A stretch of 64,000 nt of DNA, taken from Rhizobiaceae bacterium. GTDB taxonomy: Bacteria > Pseudomonadota > Alphaproteobacteria > Rhizobiales > Rhizobiaceae. The stretch spans positions 3,110,501 to 3,174,500 of the forward strand of contig JAMLJC010000001.1 in NCBI GenBank assembly GCA_023953845.1, in the 5' to 3' direction. This document shows positions 8,392-17,865 of this stretch, one piece after another. Both the position numbers and the translations under genes were made by a program. The notes under the pieces are model-generated. The model was not told the origin of the DNA and did not search any database. It saw only the letters and a list, made by a program, of their open reading frames with translations. Position 1 is the first letter of the stretch, and every line of letters begins with the position of its first letter.

Positions 8392-9929
8392 GCCGCCACC
8401 TCGTCGCGCGCCGGACCATGGCCGAGTGCAGGCCGCATGATAGCCGGTTCGGTGATCTCGTCACCGGTCAGCTCGGCGGCGACCCGGCCGTCATAGAGGA
8501 CCAGCACCCTGTCGCTCATGTGGACGAGCTCCGGGATTTCGGTCGAATGGAAGAGGATGGAGCCGCCGGCCGCCACATAGTTGCGCATCATCACATAGAG
8601 CTCGTGCTTGGTGCCGACGTCGATGCCGCGCGTGGGGTCGAAGAGCAGGAGGATGCGGCTTTGCGCGACCAGCCACTTGGCGATGGCGATCTTCTGCTGG
8701 TTGCCTCCGGAAAATGCGCCGGCGCGCGTCCACATGGCGCGCTCGTCGACCTCGACGGTTGCAAAAGCCTCGCCGACGGCCTGCCGTTCCGTCGCGCCGT
8801 CTATGAAGCCGCCGCGCGTGAAACGGGATACGACCGGGATCGATGCGTTCTGGCGTCCGGAGAGCTTCAGGAACAGTCCTTCCGCCTTGCGGTCCTCCGG
8901 CAGCAGCCCGATCGCCATATTGGGCCGCAGCGCGTCGGCCGGCGAACCCAGCCAGACCTCGCGGCCGTCGACCAGTATGCCGCCGCGCTCGATCTCGGTC
9001 ATGCCGAAGCAGGCGAGAAAGACGTCCTGCTGGCCCATGCCCTGCAATCCCGCGATGCCGAGGATTTCGCCTTGCCTCAGGTCGAAGCTGACATTCTCCA
9101 CCTTGCGCCCGACCTTCAGGTTGCGCACGCCGAGCACCGGAGCGCCGAAGGCGGTCGCCGATTCCGGCCGCGCCGGAAATGTCTGTTCGAGCGAGCGGCC
9201 GATGATCTTCTCGATCACCTCGCCGTCGGAAATCCCGTCGACCGCCCCGGTGACGATATGGCGGCCGTTGCGCAGGATGGTCAGCGTGTCGCAAAAGGCG
9301 CGGACCTCGCGCATGCGGTGGGTGATGAAGACCACCGTCGTGCCGCGCGCCTTCTCGCGCGCGATGATGTTGCCCAGCCAGTCGATGTCGCGACCCGCGA
9401 GCGTCGAGGTCGGCTCGTCCAGCAGCAGGATGCGCGGCTTGCGATAGACGGCGCGCGCGATCTCGATCTTCTGGCGCACGGAAAGCTCGAGATTGGAGAT
9501 GATTGCATCGAGGTCGACGCTGAAGCCGAGATCGGCGATATGCGCCTCGACGCTGCGTCGCGCGTCACGCTTGCTGATCAGCCCCGTCGGTCCAATAGGC
9601 GCGTAAGGCAGAAGCATGTTGTCGAGGACGGTGAGATCCGGGACGAGCGTCATTTCCTGAAACGCGGTCTGGATGCCGAGCGCATGGGCGGCGCGAGGGC
9701 TGCCGAGGCTGGCCGGACGGCCGAAGATGGAAATGCTCCCGGCGCTCGGATGCACCAGACCCGACATCAGCTTGACCAGCGTCGACTTGCCGGCGCCGTT
9801 CTCGCCGAGCAGCGCGTGGACACTGCCGCCCGCGATCGAAAAGGTGACGTCGTCAAGGGCAACGGTCGGCCCGTAAGCCTTGCGGATGCCCTCGATCGCG
9901 ACGGCTGGTGCCGAAGAGGTGACGCTCAT
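8388..9929 (-). CDS. Sugar ABC transporter ATP-binding protein (RbsA/MglA type, two ATPase domains)
   Basis: A 513-residue double ATPase of the CUT2 class. The N-terminal cassette has Walker A GENGAGKST, a signature-like ELSVRQKIEIARA and Walker B ILLLDEPTSTL. The C-terminal cassette has a degenerate P-loop (GLQGMGQQ), the intact signature FSGGNQQKIAIAKWL and LLLFDPTRGID, as usual for RbsA, where only one site hydrolyses fully. It energises the fused permease downstream with the binding protein upstream. The spacing to the binding-protein gene is 76 bp. Substrate class is aldose or polyol by family; nothing in the ATPase narrows this. Confidence 0.93.
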   Translation of the reverse strand: MSVTSSAPAVAIEGIRKAYGPTVALDDVTFSIAGGSVHALLGENGAGKSTLVKLMSGLVHPSAGSISIFGRPASLGSPRAAHALGIQTAFQEMTLVPDLTVLDNMLLPYAPIGPTGLISKRDARRSVEAHIADLGFSVDLDAIISNLELSVRQKIEIARAVYRKPRILLLDEPTSTLAGRDIDWLGNIIAREKARGTTVVFITHRMREVRAFCDTLTILRNGRHIVTGAVDGISDGEVIEKIIGRSLEQTFPARPESATAFGAPVLGVRNLKVGRKVENVSFDLRQGEILGIAGLQGMGQQDVFLACFGMTEIERGGILVDGREVWLGSPADALRPNMAIGLLPEDRKAEGLFLKLSGRQNASIPVVSRFTRGGFIDGATERQAVGEAFATVEVDERAMWTRAGAFSGGNQQKIAIAKWLVAQSRILLLFDPTRGIDVGTKHELYVMMRNYVAAGGSILFHSTEIPELVHMSDRVLVLYDGRVAAELTGDEITEPAIMRPALGHGPARDEVAA

Positions 9930-10005
9930 TGTGGCAGGCGCTTTCGGTTTCGTGCGGAATGCGGCGCGCGGAAGGCTCCGCGCGCCGTGACGAAAGCCTG
10001 CTGGC

Positions 10006-11136
10006 TCAGTCTTCAGGCTGGCCGACGAGCGCCGCGTTCAGGCCGACCTCGGGAGTCTTCTCCGAGAAGATGGAGGCGAACCAGCCGGGGTTGCTGACCA
10101 GAGCCGGCTTGAAGGCGTTGCAGCCGGCCTTCATCTCGTCCCAGGTGCCTTCCTCGCAGAGCTTGATGGTTTCGTTGGTGACGACAGGCAGGGGCAGGAC
10201 GGTCAGTTTCGACACTTCCTTGCCTTCGAGCGCCTCGACCGCGAGCTTGAGCGCCAGCGCGCCGGAATAGGGCGGCGAGGCGTAGGAGATGCGCGGCGCG
10301 CCCATCGGCGCATAGGGCGAGGCAGCGCCCTCGACGTCGGTTCCTTCGGGCAGCATCTGGATGCGTCCGCCATTCGAGCCTTCGCCGGCGCAGGGCAGGA
10401 GTTCGCTGGTCTTCTTGCCAGCTTCCAGCTGCATGGAGTTGGCGGTGAAGCAGCCGACTTGCATCCAGAGGCCGTCGATCTCGTCCCACGAGCGGGTGCC
10501 GAGGATCTTCGACAGTTCGGTGCGCGCCACCGCCTGGCTCCACATGCCGACCGCCTCTCCGACGATCTTGATGTCGGGATGCTTGGCGAATACCTCCTTG
10601 GCGGCCTTGGTGCGCTGGTCGTCGACGGACGTGCCGGGGACGCCCGTGATCGCCACGATGTCACCCTTGCCGCCGAGTTTCTCGACCAGCCACTCGGCGG
10701 TCACACGGCCGGCTTCCTCCTGATCGATATGCACATTGTAGGCACAGGGCTCCGTGATCTCGGCGTCGTAGGCGAACACCTTCACGCCCTTGTCGCACGC
10801 GCTCTTCACCACCTGATTGAGCGCGGTCGGCGAGATCGGATAGACGACGATGGCGTCGGCGCCGCCCTGAACCATCGCGTTGATCTGCTGGATCTGCCGC
10901 TGCGCGTTCGGTCCGGCGACCTGCACCTGAAGATCGACCTTGTCGGCGAAATCCTTATGCGCGGCCATCGCCTTGATCATGTTGGCGGCCTCGGCCTGCC
11001 AATCATTGCCGATGTAACTCATGCTCAGGAAAATCTTATGCTTTTCAGCCGCTTCTGCGATCGAGCCCATTCCGAGGCCGCAGGCAAAAACTCCGGCAAG
11101 CAAAGACAGCTTCCGAATCGTCTGCGTAAATTTCAT
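10006..11136 (-). CDS. Periplasmic sugar-binding protein of the CUT2 transporter (RbsB-like)
   Basis: 376 residues from the ATG at 11134-11136, preceded by GGGAGGA at 5 nt; this is better than the upstream ATG at 11154. A Sec signal peptide (KFTQTIRKLSLLAGVFACGL, cleavage near AEAAEKH) is followed by a Peripla_BP_4 fold: SMSYIGNDWQAEAANMIKAM, QIQQINAMVQGGADAIVVYP, NVHIDQEEAGRVTAEWLV and DQRTKAAKEVF. It is the first gene of the operon 11136 to 1423 and delivers the substrate that the SDR, dehydrogenase, BKACE and lactonases process. It is divergent from the GntR gene at 11334, which probably regulates it. Confidence 0.9.
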   Translation of the reverse strand: MKFTQTIRKLSLLAGVFACGLGMGSIAEAAEKHKIFLSMSYIGNDWQAEAANMIKAMAAHKDFADKVDLQVQVAGPNAQRQIQQINAMVQGGADAIVVYPISPTALNQVVKSACDKGVKVFAYDAEITEPCAYNVHIDQEEAGRVTAEWLVEKLGGKGDIVAITGVPGTSVDDQRTKAAKEVFAKHPDIKIVGEAVGMWSQAVARTELSKILGTRSWDEIDGLWMQVGCFTANSMQLEAGKKTSELLPCAGEGSNGGRIQMLPEGTDVEGAASPYAPMGAPRISYASPPYSGALALKLAVEALEGKEVSKLTVLPLPVVTNETIKLCEEGTWDEMKAGCNAFKPALVSNPGWFASIFSEKTPEVGLNAALVGQPED

Positions 11137-11224
11137 GAGAGTCCTCCCAGACATCCTGTCGACGCATGACGACGGCGCCCACCACGGAGGCCGTCGCCAC
11201 GCTCACGATTGAAACCTGCACACT

Positions 11225-11234
11225 TTTGATCAAA
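11225..11234. promoter_or_regulatory. TTTGATCAAA palindrome, candidate GntR operator
   Basis: A perfect 10-bp palindrome is followed at once by a second half-site GATCAA (11235-11240). It sits 100 bp before the GntR start and 90 bp before the binding-protein start, in the only intergenic region between the two divergent transcripts. The location and dyad symmetry suit autoregulation and operon control by the FCD-GntR protein encoded at 11334. No footprint-type consensus is claimed. Confidence 0.4.
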
Positions 11235-11333
11235 GATCAATAGAATTTCCCACGTCGCGTTGATTGACGGGAGGAATTCGACGCGTCATTTCCTGAGCGG
11301 GCACAGAGGGTTCGGAGCGAGGAGACAGGTTGC

Positions 11334-12011
11334 ATGGCGGGGGGCGCATTCAAGGCTGAAGACCTCGCTGCTCTCGCGCTGTCGAAGGACACGCTGCAGG
11401 AGCGCGTCTACAATCACGTCCGTGAGCTCATACTCGACGGCAGCATCGTGCCGGGCCAGATGGTCACCGTGCAGAGCCTGGCGAACGTGTTCGGCGTTAG
11501 CGCGATGCCGGTGCGCGAGGCGTTGCGCCGCCTGTCCGCCGCAAACGCCCTGACTGTGGTTTCAGGAAGATCCATCGGCATTCCGCCGCTGACCCGGGAC
11601 CGTCTCGTCGACCTCCGCAACGTCCGCTACGAGATAGAGCCGATCGCCGCGGCATGGGCGGCGGATCGCCGTGAACAGGAAGACATAGAAATCTGTTCGG
11701 CAGCGCTACAGCGCCTTCACGACGCCGAGCTTCGCGGTGACAGCAAAGGCTATGTGAAGGCCAACTACGCCTTTCACTTCGCGGTATATCGTGCCGCCCG
11801 CTCGAAGAACATTCTCGGCATCATCGAGAATCTGTGGCTTCAGATCAGCCCTTATTTCAACATGCTCCACGGCTCCGGCAACTACACGACGTCGAACGAA
11901 TGGCACAGGAAGATGCTGGAGGCGTTGATCAAACGGGACAAGCAGGGCCTGACAACCGCTCTCAGGGCGGATATCGACGCCGCCTATGTCGCGCTGGACA
12001 AGATTCTCTGA
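11334..12011 (+). CDS. GntR family transcriptional regulator (FadR/FCD subfamily)
   Basis: 225 residues. An N-terminal winged helix (about 20-85) contains QERVYNHVRELILDGSIVPGQ and the recognition-helix region VFGVSAMPVREALRRL, the classic GntR signature. A C-terminal all-helical FCD ligand domain (about 95-220) has the metal-binding pattern in NVRYEIEPIAAAWAA, NYAFHFAVYRAA and later His residues. FCD regulators usually bind a sugar acid, organic acid or amino acid that is an intermediate of the controlled pathway. It diverges from the sugar transporter operon and is the obvious local regulator. The GMC gene at 12109 converges on it. Confidence 0.92.
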   Translation: MAGGAFKAEDLAALALSKDTLQERVYNHVRELILDGSIVPGQMVTVQSLANVFGVSAMPVREALRRLSAANALTVVSGRSIGIPPLTRDRLVDLRNVRYEIEPIAAAWAADRREQEDIEICSAALQRLHDAELRGDSKGYVKANYAFHFAVYRAARSKNILGIIENLWLQISPYFNMLHGSGNYTTSNEWHRKMLEALIKRDKQGLTTALRADIDAAYVALDKIL

Positions 12012-12108
12012 CGGATCGGTTGCGCGGAACGCGAGACGGGAATGGTGCCGCCCGAAGCGCCTCTCTTCGCGGCTGACCCTATATCAAGCGCCGCTTCTCT
12101 CGGTCGGG

Positions 12109-13701
12109 CTAGTCGTTGCGGCGCGAGCGGATGAAGTCGGCCGCCCGCTCGCCGACCATGATGGCCGGCGCGTTGGTGTTTCCGGACGGCAGCGACGGCA
12201 TGATCGACGCGTCGGCGACGCGCAGGCCGGAAAGTCCGTGGACGCGAAGCTGGCTGTCGACGACGGCCATGTCGTCATTGCCGATGCGGCACGTCCCGAT
12301 CGGATGTATCGCGCCTTGCGCTTCCTGGCGCACATAGTCGCGGTAGTCGTCCTTCGTCTTCAACGGCCGGCCGGGGAGGTGCTCCCGTCTTATCAGCGGC
12401 CGCAGCGCCGGCTGGGACATGATCTCCTGTCCGAACCGCACGCCCTCGGCCATCGTGTCGAGATCGTACTGCTCCGCAAGATAGTTGGGTACGATGCGCG
12501 GCGGCGCCGCAGGATCGGCCGAGCGAAGCTCCACATAGCCGCGCGAGCGCGGACGGGTCTGGCAGGCGTTCAGCGTGCAGCCGAAACCGCTCGGAACCGG
12601 CGTCACGCCTTCCTCGACGCCGGATCCCGCAAGAAATGCATACTGGATGTCGGGATTGGGATCGCCGCCGTTGGCGCGCCAGAATGCGCCCGCCTCGATG
12701 ACGTTGGAGCAGACCGGTCCGCTGCGGAACAGCGCATATTGCACGCCGGCCCAGGCTTTCCAGCGAAGCGCCTTGTAACGATCATAGCCATGGGGACCTG
12801 CAAGCTCGTAGACGAGATAGACGTCCATGTGGTCCTGCAGATTCCGGCCGACGCCGGGCAGGTCGTGCACGACGGGGAAGCCGACCTTTCTCAGATGATC
12901 GGCAGGGCCGATGCCGGACAGCATCAGAAGGCGCGGCGAGTTGATGGCGCCAGCCGAGACGACGATTTCGCGCTCGGCCCGGACGGTGACAAGCTTGCCG
13001 TCGCGCAGGTATTCGACGCCTGCGGCACGTCCGTTCTCGACCAGAATGCGCACGACGCGGCAGCCGGTCATGACCGTCAGGTTCTTCCGCCGTCTGGCGG
13101 GCTTCAGATAGCAGACGGCGGCGCTCGAGCGCCTGCCGTCGCGGAGCGTCATCTGGTAGTAGCCGCAGCCGGACTGGTCGCCGGCGTTGAAATCGGTGAC
13201 GTAGGGGAGGCCGGCTTCCTGCGCGGCCTTCAGCCATGTCTTCGTCAGCGGGCTGATATGTTCGGGGCTGGAAACGCGCAGCGGTCCGCCGGTCCCATGC
13301 GCCTCGCCAGACAGAGTGTCATTGTCCTCGGCGCGCTTGAAGAATGGCAGCACGTCCCGGTAGGCCCAACCCTCCGCGCCGGCCTCGGCCCAGCCGTCGT
13401 AGTCGGCCGGGATGCCGCGAACATAGAGCATGGCGTTGACGGAGCTGCCGCCGCCGAGCACGCGCGCCTGCACCATGACCGGCGGCTTCGGCTTGGGGAT
13501 GCCGGGCGTCGGCTCCTGCTCGAAGCGTTGCAGGAGATTTCCCGTCGCGGTCTTGTAGACCATCACCGGCAGGTGGATCGCGATGCTGCTGTCGCGCGGG
13601 CCTTCCTCGAGAAGGAGCACGGAAACGCCGGAATCTTCCGACAGGCGCGAGGCGACGACACAACCGGCGGACCCACCGCCTATGATGATGTAATCCGGCA
13701 T
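12109..13701 (-). CDS. GMC family FAD oxidoreductase (choline-dehydrogenase-like) 1
   Basis: A 530-residue glucose-methanol-choline oxidoreductase. The N-terminal FAD fold (IIGGGSAGCVVASRLSE, 6-22) and the second GMC signature region (VQARVLGGGSSVNAM, EIVVSAGAINSPRLLMLSGIGP) are intact. The catalytic pair appears to be His466 (HPIGTCRIG) and Asn510 (SGNTNAP), the arrangement of choline oxidase. Such enzymes oxidise alcohols to aldehydes or ketones, passing electrons to oxygen or a quinone. It is the last gene of the operon that starts at 17865 with a spermidine/putrescine-type transporter, 73 bp after the binding-protein gene, so it probably oxidises the imported alcohol. It resembles the GMC at 28113. 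Confidence 0.9.
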   Translation of the reverse strand: MPDYIIIGGGSAGCVVASRLSEDSGVSVLLLEEGPRDSSIAIHLPVMVYKTATGNLLQRFEQEPTPGIPKPKPPVMVQARVLGGGSSVNAMLYVRGIPADYDGWAEAGAEGWAYRDVLPFFKRAEDNDTLSGEAHGTGGPLRVSSPEHISPLTKTWLKAAQEAGLPYVTDFNAGDQSGCGYYQMTLRDGRRSSAAVCYLKPARRRKNLTVMTGCRVVRILVENGRAAGVEYLRDGKLVTVRAEREIVVSAGAINSPRLLMLSGIGPADHLRKVGFPVVHDLPGVGRNLQDHMDVYLVYELAGPHGYDRYKALRWKAWAGVQYALFRSGPVCSNVIEAGAFWRANGGDPNPDIQYAFLAGSGVEEGVTPVPSGFGCTLNACQTRPRSRGYVELRSADPAAPPRIVPNYLAEQYDLDTMAEGVRFGQEIMSQPALRPLIRREHLPGRPLKTKDDYRDYVRQEAQGAIHPIGTCRIGNDDMAVVDSQLRVHGLSGLRVADASIMPSLPSGNTNAPAIMVGERAADFIRSRRND

Positions 13702-13774
13702 GGTGGCACCTTCGCAAGAGGACGGCAGCAGCCGGAGGATGTGCTGCCGCCGCCAGGGTCAGGGTTGTTCAGCC

Positions 13775-14923
13775 TCAGCCGGCCTTGAACTCGTTCCAGG
13801 CCGCGACCCAGTCCGCATAGGTCGCGAACTCCGTCGATTCGAGCGGCGGGATGCCGAGCAGCGGAGCCGCCTTGAAGATGCCTTCCACGTCCGCATAGTT
13901 GAACAGCGCCTTGGTCTCGGCCGGGAGGAGATCAACCGCCTTGGAAGAGACGACACCGGCCGCGTTGCGGGTGATGACGGCGGCTTGAACCTCGGGCGAG
14001 ATCGCCATGTTCATGAACTCGTAGGCGGTGTCCTCGTTGTCGACGCCGTTTGGCATGAACCACGCATCGCTCCACGTCGCCGCGCCTTCCTTCGGGATGG
14101 TGTAGATCGTCTCGACGCCTTGCTTGGCCGTCTCGGTCGGGATGCCCGTCCAGCCGGCAAAGCAGGCGGCTACCTCGCCCGACACCATCAGCGACACCAC
14201 GTCGCCATAGGTAAGGCTGATGAGCCGGGCCTGGTCGCGGTAGAGCTTCAGATGCTCGAAGGTCTGCGCCATCTCTTCCTTGGTGAGATTCGGGAAGGTG
14301 TTGAAGCCGGCGAGCGTGGCGGCGACCGGCCAGGTGACCAGCGTGTCGTCGACGAGCACGATCTTCCCCTTGAGCTCGGGCTTGAGCAGGTCGGTATAGG
14401 AGGTCGGCTTCTCCATCATCTTCGGATTGTAGACGATGGTGTTCAGGCCCCAGGCATACGGAACGCCGTGCAACTGACCGTTGCGGAACCAGGTCGGCTT
14501 GTCGAAGAACACGTCGAACAGGTTGTCCTTGTTGTAGTTCGGCAGCTTGGCCAGATCGAGCGGCTTGGTGATCTTGAGCACGTCGATATAGAGATCCGCG
14601 TAGCCCTGATTGTATTCGGCCGCGTCGAACGGCGGCGGGCTCGGCGTGTTGAACTTGGTGGTCACGTCGTCCTGGTTGCCCATGGCGCTGACCTCGATGT
14701 TGACGCCGTTCTTCTCGCGCCACTCCTTCAGTTCGTCGACGAGTTCCCAGCCCTCCCAGGCCATGATCTGTATGTCGCCGCCGACCGCAGCGCGGGCGGT
14801 GTTCGGGAGGAAGGGCGCTGAAAACACCCCGGCTGCGGCAGCCGCCGTGGAGCCGGCCAGGAAGGAGCGGCGACTCATCGTCATCGCATTGAGGATTTCG
14901 TCGGTGGACCAGATCTTTTTCAT
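13775..14923 (-). CDS. Extracellular solute-binding protein, spermidine/putrescine (PotD) type, Tat signal
   Basis: 382 residues from the ATG at 14921-14923 (AGGGAA about 7 nt upstream); an in-frame ATG at 15001 would add 26 unlikely residues. The N-terminus has a twin-arginine signal, SRRSFLAG, followed by an Ala-rich hydrophobic stretch and cleavage near ARAAVGG, so it is exported folded. The mature part is an SBP_bac_8/PotD-like fold (IQIMAWEGWELVDELKEW, GVPYAWGLNTIVYNP). It belongs with the ATPase and two permeases upstream in the operon. Substrate class by family is polyamines or similar cationic or polyol-like compounds. Confidence 0.9.
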   Translation of the reverse strand: MKKIWSTDEILNAMTMSRRSFLAGSTAAAAAGVFSAPFLPNTARAAVGGDIQIMAWEGWELVDELKEWREKNGVNIEVSAMGNQDDVTTKFNTPSPPPFDAAEYNQGYADLYIDVLKITKPLDLAKLPNYNKDNLFDVFFDKPTWFRNGQLHGVPYAWGLNTIVYNPKMMEKPTSYTDLLKPELKGKIVLVDDTLVTWPVAATLAGFNTFPNLTKEEMAQTFEHLKLYRDQARLISLTYGDVVSLMVSGEVAACFAGWTGIPTETAKQGVETIYTIPKEGAATWSDAWFMPNGVDNEDTAYEFMNMAISPEVQAAVITRNAAGVVSSKAVDLLPAETKALFNYADVEGIFKAAPLLGIPPLESTEFATYADWVAAWNEFKAG

Positions 14924-15068
14924 GGCAGAGTTCCCTTTATGAGTTTGCCCCGTCTTGCATCGGTGATTTTCGACGGGAGGGCTGTGGTTACAATTTCGCA
15001 TCGTATGAATTGACGGCGCGGGCGGATGTTAGGTGTGCGTCACCTTGCGAAGGGTGCGCTTCGGTGCG

Positions 15069-16184
15069 TCAGGCGGAGGGCAGGACGACGACATTGTCGG
15101 CCTCCCAGAAAAGCTGCGTTTCCTCTCCGGTGTGGGGCAGCGCGGCGCGTGCGTTGCGCTGGACCTGAATCCGGGCCTTCGCGCCATCCGCCATGGTGAG
15201 GCTGTAGAAGGAACGGCTGCCGATGAAGACGACATCGTCCACCCGCGCCCTCGCGGATTGCGAAGGGGCGTCACTGCTCTCATGGAAGGAGAAGGACTCC
15301 GGGCGGATGGAAACGACGACCTTGTCGCCTTGCCGGTTGGCGACGCGCTCGCTGCTGGCGAAGCGCTGGCCCGACGACGTGACGACCACGGTTCCGGCGG
15401 CGCCGGTCTCGCCGACGACCCCTTCAAACAGGTTGGTTTCACCGAGGAATTTCGCGGCGAACAGTGTGCGCGGCTTCGCGTACATGTCTTCCGGCCGGTC
15501 AATCTGGACGATGTGGCCCTTTTCCATCAGCACCACGCGATCCGACAGGATCATGGCTTCGTCCTGATCGTGCGTGACGTAGACGAAGGTCGCGCCCGTC
15601 TCCACATGGATGCGCTTCATCTCCGAGAGCATGTGCTGGCGGATTTTGAGATCGAGTGCGGCCAGCGGCTCGTCCAGCAGAAGGACCTTCGGCTCGTTCA
15701 CCAGCGCGCGCGCCAGCGCCACGCGCTGGCTTTGCCCGCCCGACAATTCGTCGATGTAGCGATTGGCGAAGCTGTCGAGCTGGACGATGTGCAGCATCCG
15801 GTTGACGCGCTGCTTGATCTCGTCGCGCCTCATGCCCTTCACCTTGAGGCCGAAGGCGACATTCTCGAAGACGTCGAGATGCGGAAACAGGGCGTAGCGC
15901 TGGAACACCATATTGACCGGGCGCTTTTCCGGCGGCAGGCCGGCGACGTCGGCGCCGTCGATGCGCACCGTGCCGGCGGTCAGCGTCTCGAAGCCGGCGA
16001 TGAGCCGCATCAGGGTCGTCTTGCCGCACCCGGAAGGCCCGAGCAGCGTCACGATCTCGCCTTCCCGGATCGACAGGTCGATATCGTTCAGCGCGGTGAA
16101 GGTGCCGAAAGTCTTCCGGCCGCCGCTTATCTCGATGATGGGCTTGCCCGAAGCGGTCTGGCCGTGGGTCGTGTGTGTGTCCAT
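15069..16184 (-). CDS. ABC transporter ATP-binding protein (PotA type)
   Basis: 371 residues from the ATG at 16182-16184, with AGGAG 7 nt upstream; the longer reading from 16256 lacks a ribosome site. It shows Walker A GPSGCGKTT, Q-loop in FQRYALFPHLDV, signature LSGGQSQRVALARAL, Walker B VLLLDEPLAALD and switch VTHDQDEA. A C-terminal TOBE-type regulatory domain (about 280-371, with SIRPESFSF) is typical of PotA/FbpC/MalK-like ATPases. It energises the two permeases encoded immediately upstream (10-bp gap). Confidence 0.93.
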   Translation of the reverse strand: MDTHTTHGQTASGKPIIEISGGRKTFGTFTALNDIDLSIREGEIVTLLGPSGCGKTTLMRLIAGFETLTAGTVRIDGADVAGLPPEKRPVNMVFQRYALFPHLDVFENVAFGLKVKGMRRDEIKQRVNRMLHIVQLDSFANRYIDELSGGQSQRVALARALVNEPKVLLLDEPLAALDLKIRQHMLSEMKRIHVETGATFVYVTHDQDEAMILSDRVVLMEKGHIVQIDRPEDMYAKPRTLFAAKFLGETNLFEGVVGETGAAGTVVVTSSGQRFASSERVANRQGDKVVVSIRPESFSFHESSDAPSQSARARVDDVVFIGSRSFYSLTMADGAKARIQVQRNARAALPHTGEETQLFWEADNVVVLPSA

Positions 16185-16194
16185 GGGGCGGCTC

Positions 16195-16983
16195 CTAGGA
16201 TGGCGTGCGGTTCGCGACCGCAGAGCGGCGGCGGGCCTGACCGACGATCCAGGCACCGATCAGGATCGCGACGGAGAAGAAGAGGGCGAGCGTCGAGATG
16301 GCGTTCACCAGCGGTGTCACCGTGCGGCGCATCATCGACCAGATGTACATCGGCAATGTCGTTTCGGTGCCAGCCACGAAGGACGTCACGACGAATTCGT
16401 CGAAGGAAACGGTGAAGGCGAGGATCGCGGACGCGATCAGCGTCGGCATGATCAGCGGCAGGGTCACCCGCCGGAACGTCTGCAACTGCGAGGCGCCGAG
16501 ATCGCGCGCGGCTTCCTCGAGCGATGGGTCGAATAGCGCGAGGCGCGCGCGCATCGCCACCACGAGGATCGGAATGGCCAGAACGACATGCGCGATGACG
16601 ATCGTCACGGTGGAAAGCTGGACGCCTGCCTGCGCAAAGAGCGTGAGCAGCGATACGCCGACGAAGAGACCGGGGAGGGCGATTGGCGTCAGGCAGACGG
16701 CCTCGATGATGCCGCGCCCGAGCGATTCCAGCCGCAGCCAGGCGAGCGCCACCGCCGCGCCGAGCAGCAGCGTCGCGATCGCGGTGAACAAGGCGATCCA
16801 TACGCTCTTCAGAACGGCCGCCCCGAGCTGTGCGTTGGAGAAGATCTCCGCGTACCAGCGCAGGCTGAAGCCGGCGAAGGGGAAGGTGAGGGACGTCGAC
16901 GCGTGGAAGCTGAACAGCACGATGATCACGAGCGGCATGACGAGGAAGGCAAGGATCATCCAGACGGCGATGCGCAACAGCAT
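16195..16983 (-). CDS. ABC transporter permease, PotC type
   Basis: A 262-residue inner-membrane permease with about six hydrophobic segments. The cytoplasmic EAA loop is visible as EAARDLGASQLQTFRRVTLP (about 168-187), which contacts the ATPase. The start lies 3 bp after the stop of the PotB-type gene, showing tight coupling. Together the two permeases form the channel of the polyamine-type importer. Confidence 0.92.
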   Translation of the reverse strand: MLLRIAVWMILAFLVMPLVIIVLFSFHASTSLTFPFAGFSLRWYAEIFSNAQLGAAVLKSVWIALFTAIATLLLGAAVALAWLRLESLGRGIIEAVCLTPIALPGLFVGVSLLTLFAQAGVQLSTVTIVIAHVVLAIPILVVAMRARLALFDPSLEEAARDLGASQLQTFRRVTLPLIMPTLIASAILAFTVSFDEFVVTSFVAGTETTLPMYIWSMMRRTVTPLVNAISTLALFFSVAILIGAWIVGQARRRSAVANRTPS

Positions 16984-16986
16984 GAC

Positions 16987-17865
16987 CTAAACCTCCGCTT
17001 TCTTGGCTTTGCGACGCTTCGGCACGAGGCCCGTCGCCCGTCCGACGCCGATGACGGCGAGATAGATGGCGAGCGACACCGCGAACATGATGAAGGCCTG
17101 CGCCGCGCCGAGGGGCCAGTTTCCGGTCTTGCGGAACTGGTCGGCAATGAGCAGGCCGGTCGTCTGGCCGGACGAGCCGCCCAGCATCTGGGGCGTCACA
17201 TAATCGCCGGCGACCAGGATGAAGGTCAGCATGAAGGCGCCGACCAGACCGTTCGCGGCGTTCGGCGCGATCACCTTGAAGAAGGCGCCCACCGCCGACG
17301 TGCCGAGGTCCCGGGACGCGTCGATCAGCTCGCGCTTGATCTCGGCAAGCGCGGAGACGACCAGCAGGATGCAGAACGGCAGATAGATGTGCACCAGCGT
17401 GATCGTCACCGCGAAGGGACTGAAGAGAAACGCGCCGACCGGATGGTCGATGATGCCGAGCTGCAGGAGCACGGTGTTCAGCACGCCGTTGGTGCCGAGC
17501 AGCGTGCGCCACGCGTAGATGCGGACGAGGTAGCTGGAGAACCAGGTGATCAGGATCAGATAGAGGATGGTCTGCGAGCGACTGACATAAACGAGATAGT
17601 AGCCGACCGGGATCGCCAGTATGAGCGTGATCACCGCTGTCGACAGGCCGATGGTGATCGCGTTCAGCGTCACCTTCAGGAACACAGGCGACGTGATCGA
17701 ACCGATGTAGTTCGTGAACACGAAGTCGGGCACGATCCTGTAGGAAGCCGATGTCCAGAACGAGTAGACGAACAGGGTCAGCGCCGGCACGATGAAGAAG
17801 ATCGTCATATAGACGACGGCCGGAGCGGCAAGCAGTCCGCCAGTCACCGTTTTCGACCGTGTCAT
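16987..17865 (-). CDS. ABC transporter permease, PotB type
   Basis: 292 residues when started at the ATG at 17863-17865 (GGAG-like site upstream); an in-frame ATG at 17919 is less likely. It has an N-terminal membrane segment (LLAAPAVVYMTIFFIVPALTL) and the EAA-type loop DASRDLGTSAVGAFFKVIAP. It is the first gene of the transporter-GMC operon (17865 to 12109). Its promoter must lie in the 589-bp intergenic region shared with the divergent TPP-enzyme operon, suggesting co-regulation of uptake and catabolism. Confidence 0.92.
   Translation of the reverse strand: MTRSKTVTGGLLAAPAVVYMTIFFIVPALTLFVYSFWTSASYRIVPDFVFTNYIGSITSPVFLKVTLNAITIGLSTAVITLILAIPVGYYLVYVSRSQTILYLILITWFSSYLVRIYAWRTLLGTNGVLNTVLLQLGIIDHPVGAFLFSPFAVTITLVHIYLPFCILLVVSALAEIKRELIDASRDLGTSAVGAFFKVIAPNAANGLVGAFMLTFILVAGDYVTPQMLGGSSGQTTGLLIADQFRKTGNWPLGAAQAFIMFAVSLAIYLAVIGVGRATGLVPKRRKAKKAEV

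Noticed and set aside
8349..10097. 582-codon open frame on the plus strand
   Set aside because: It is antisense to the RbsA-type ATPase and part of the permease, both with clear family motifs. The product has no recognisable domain.
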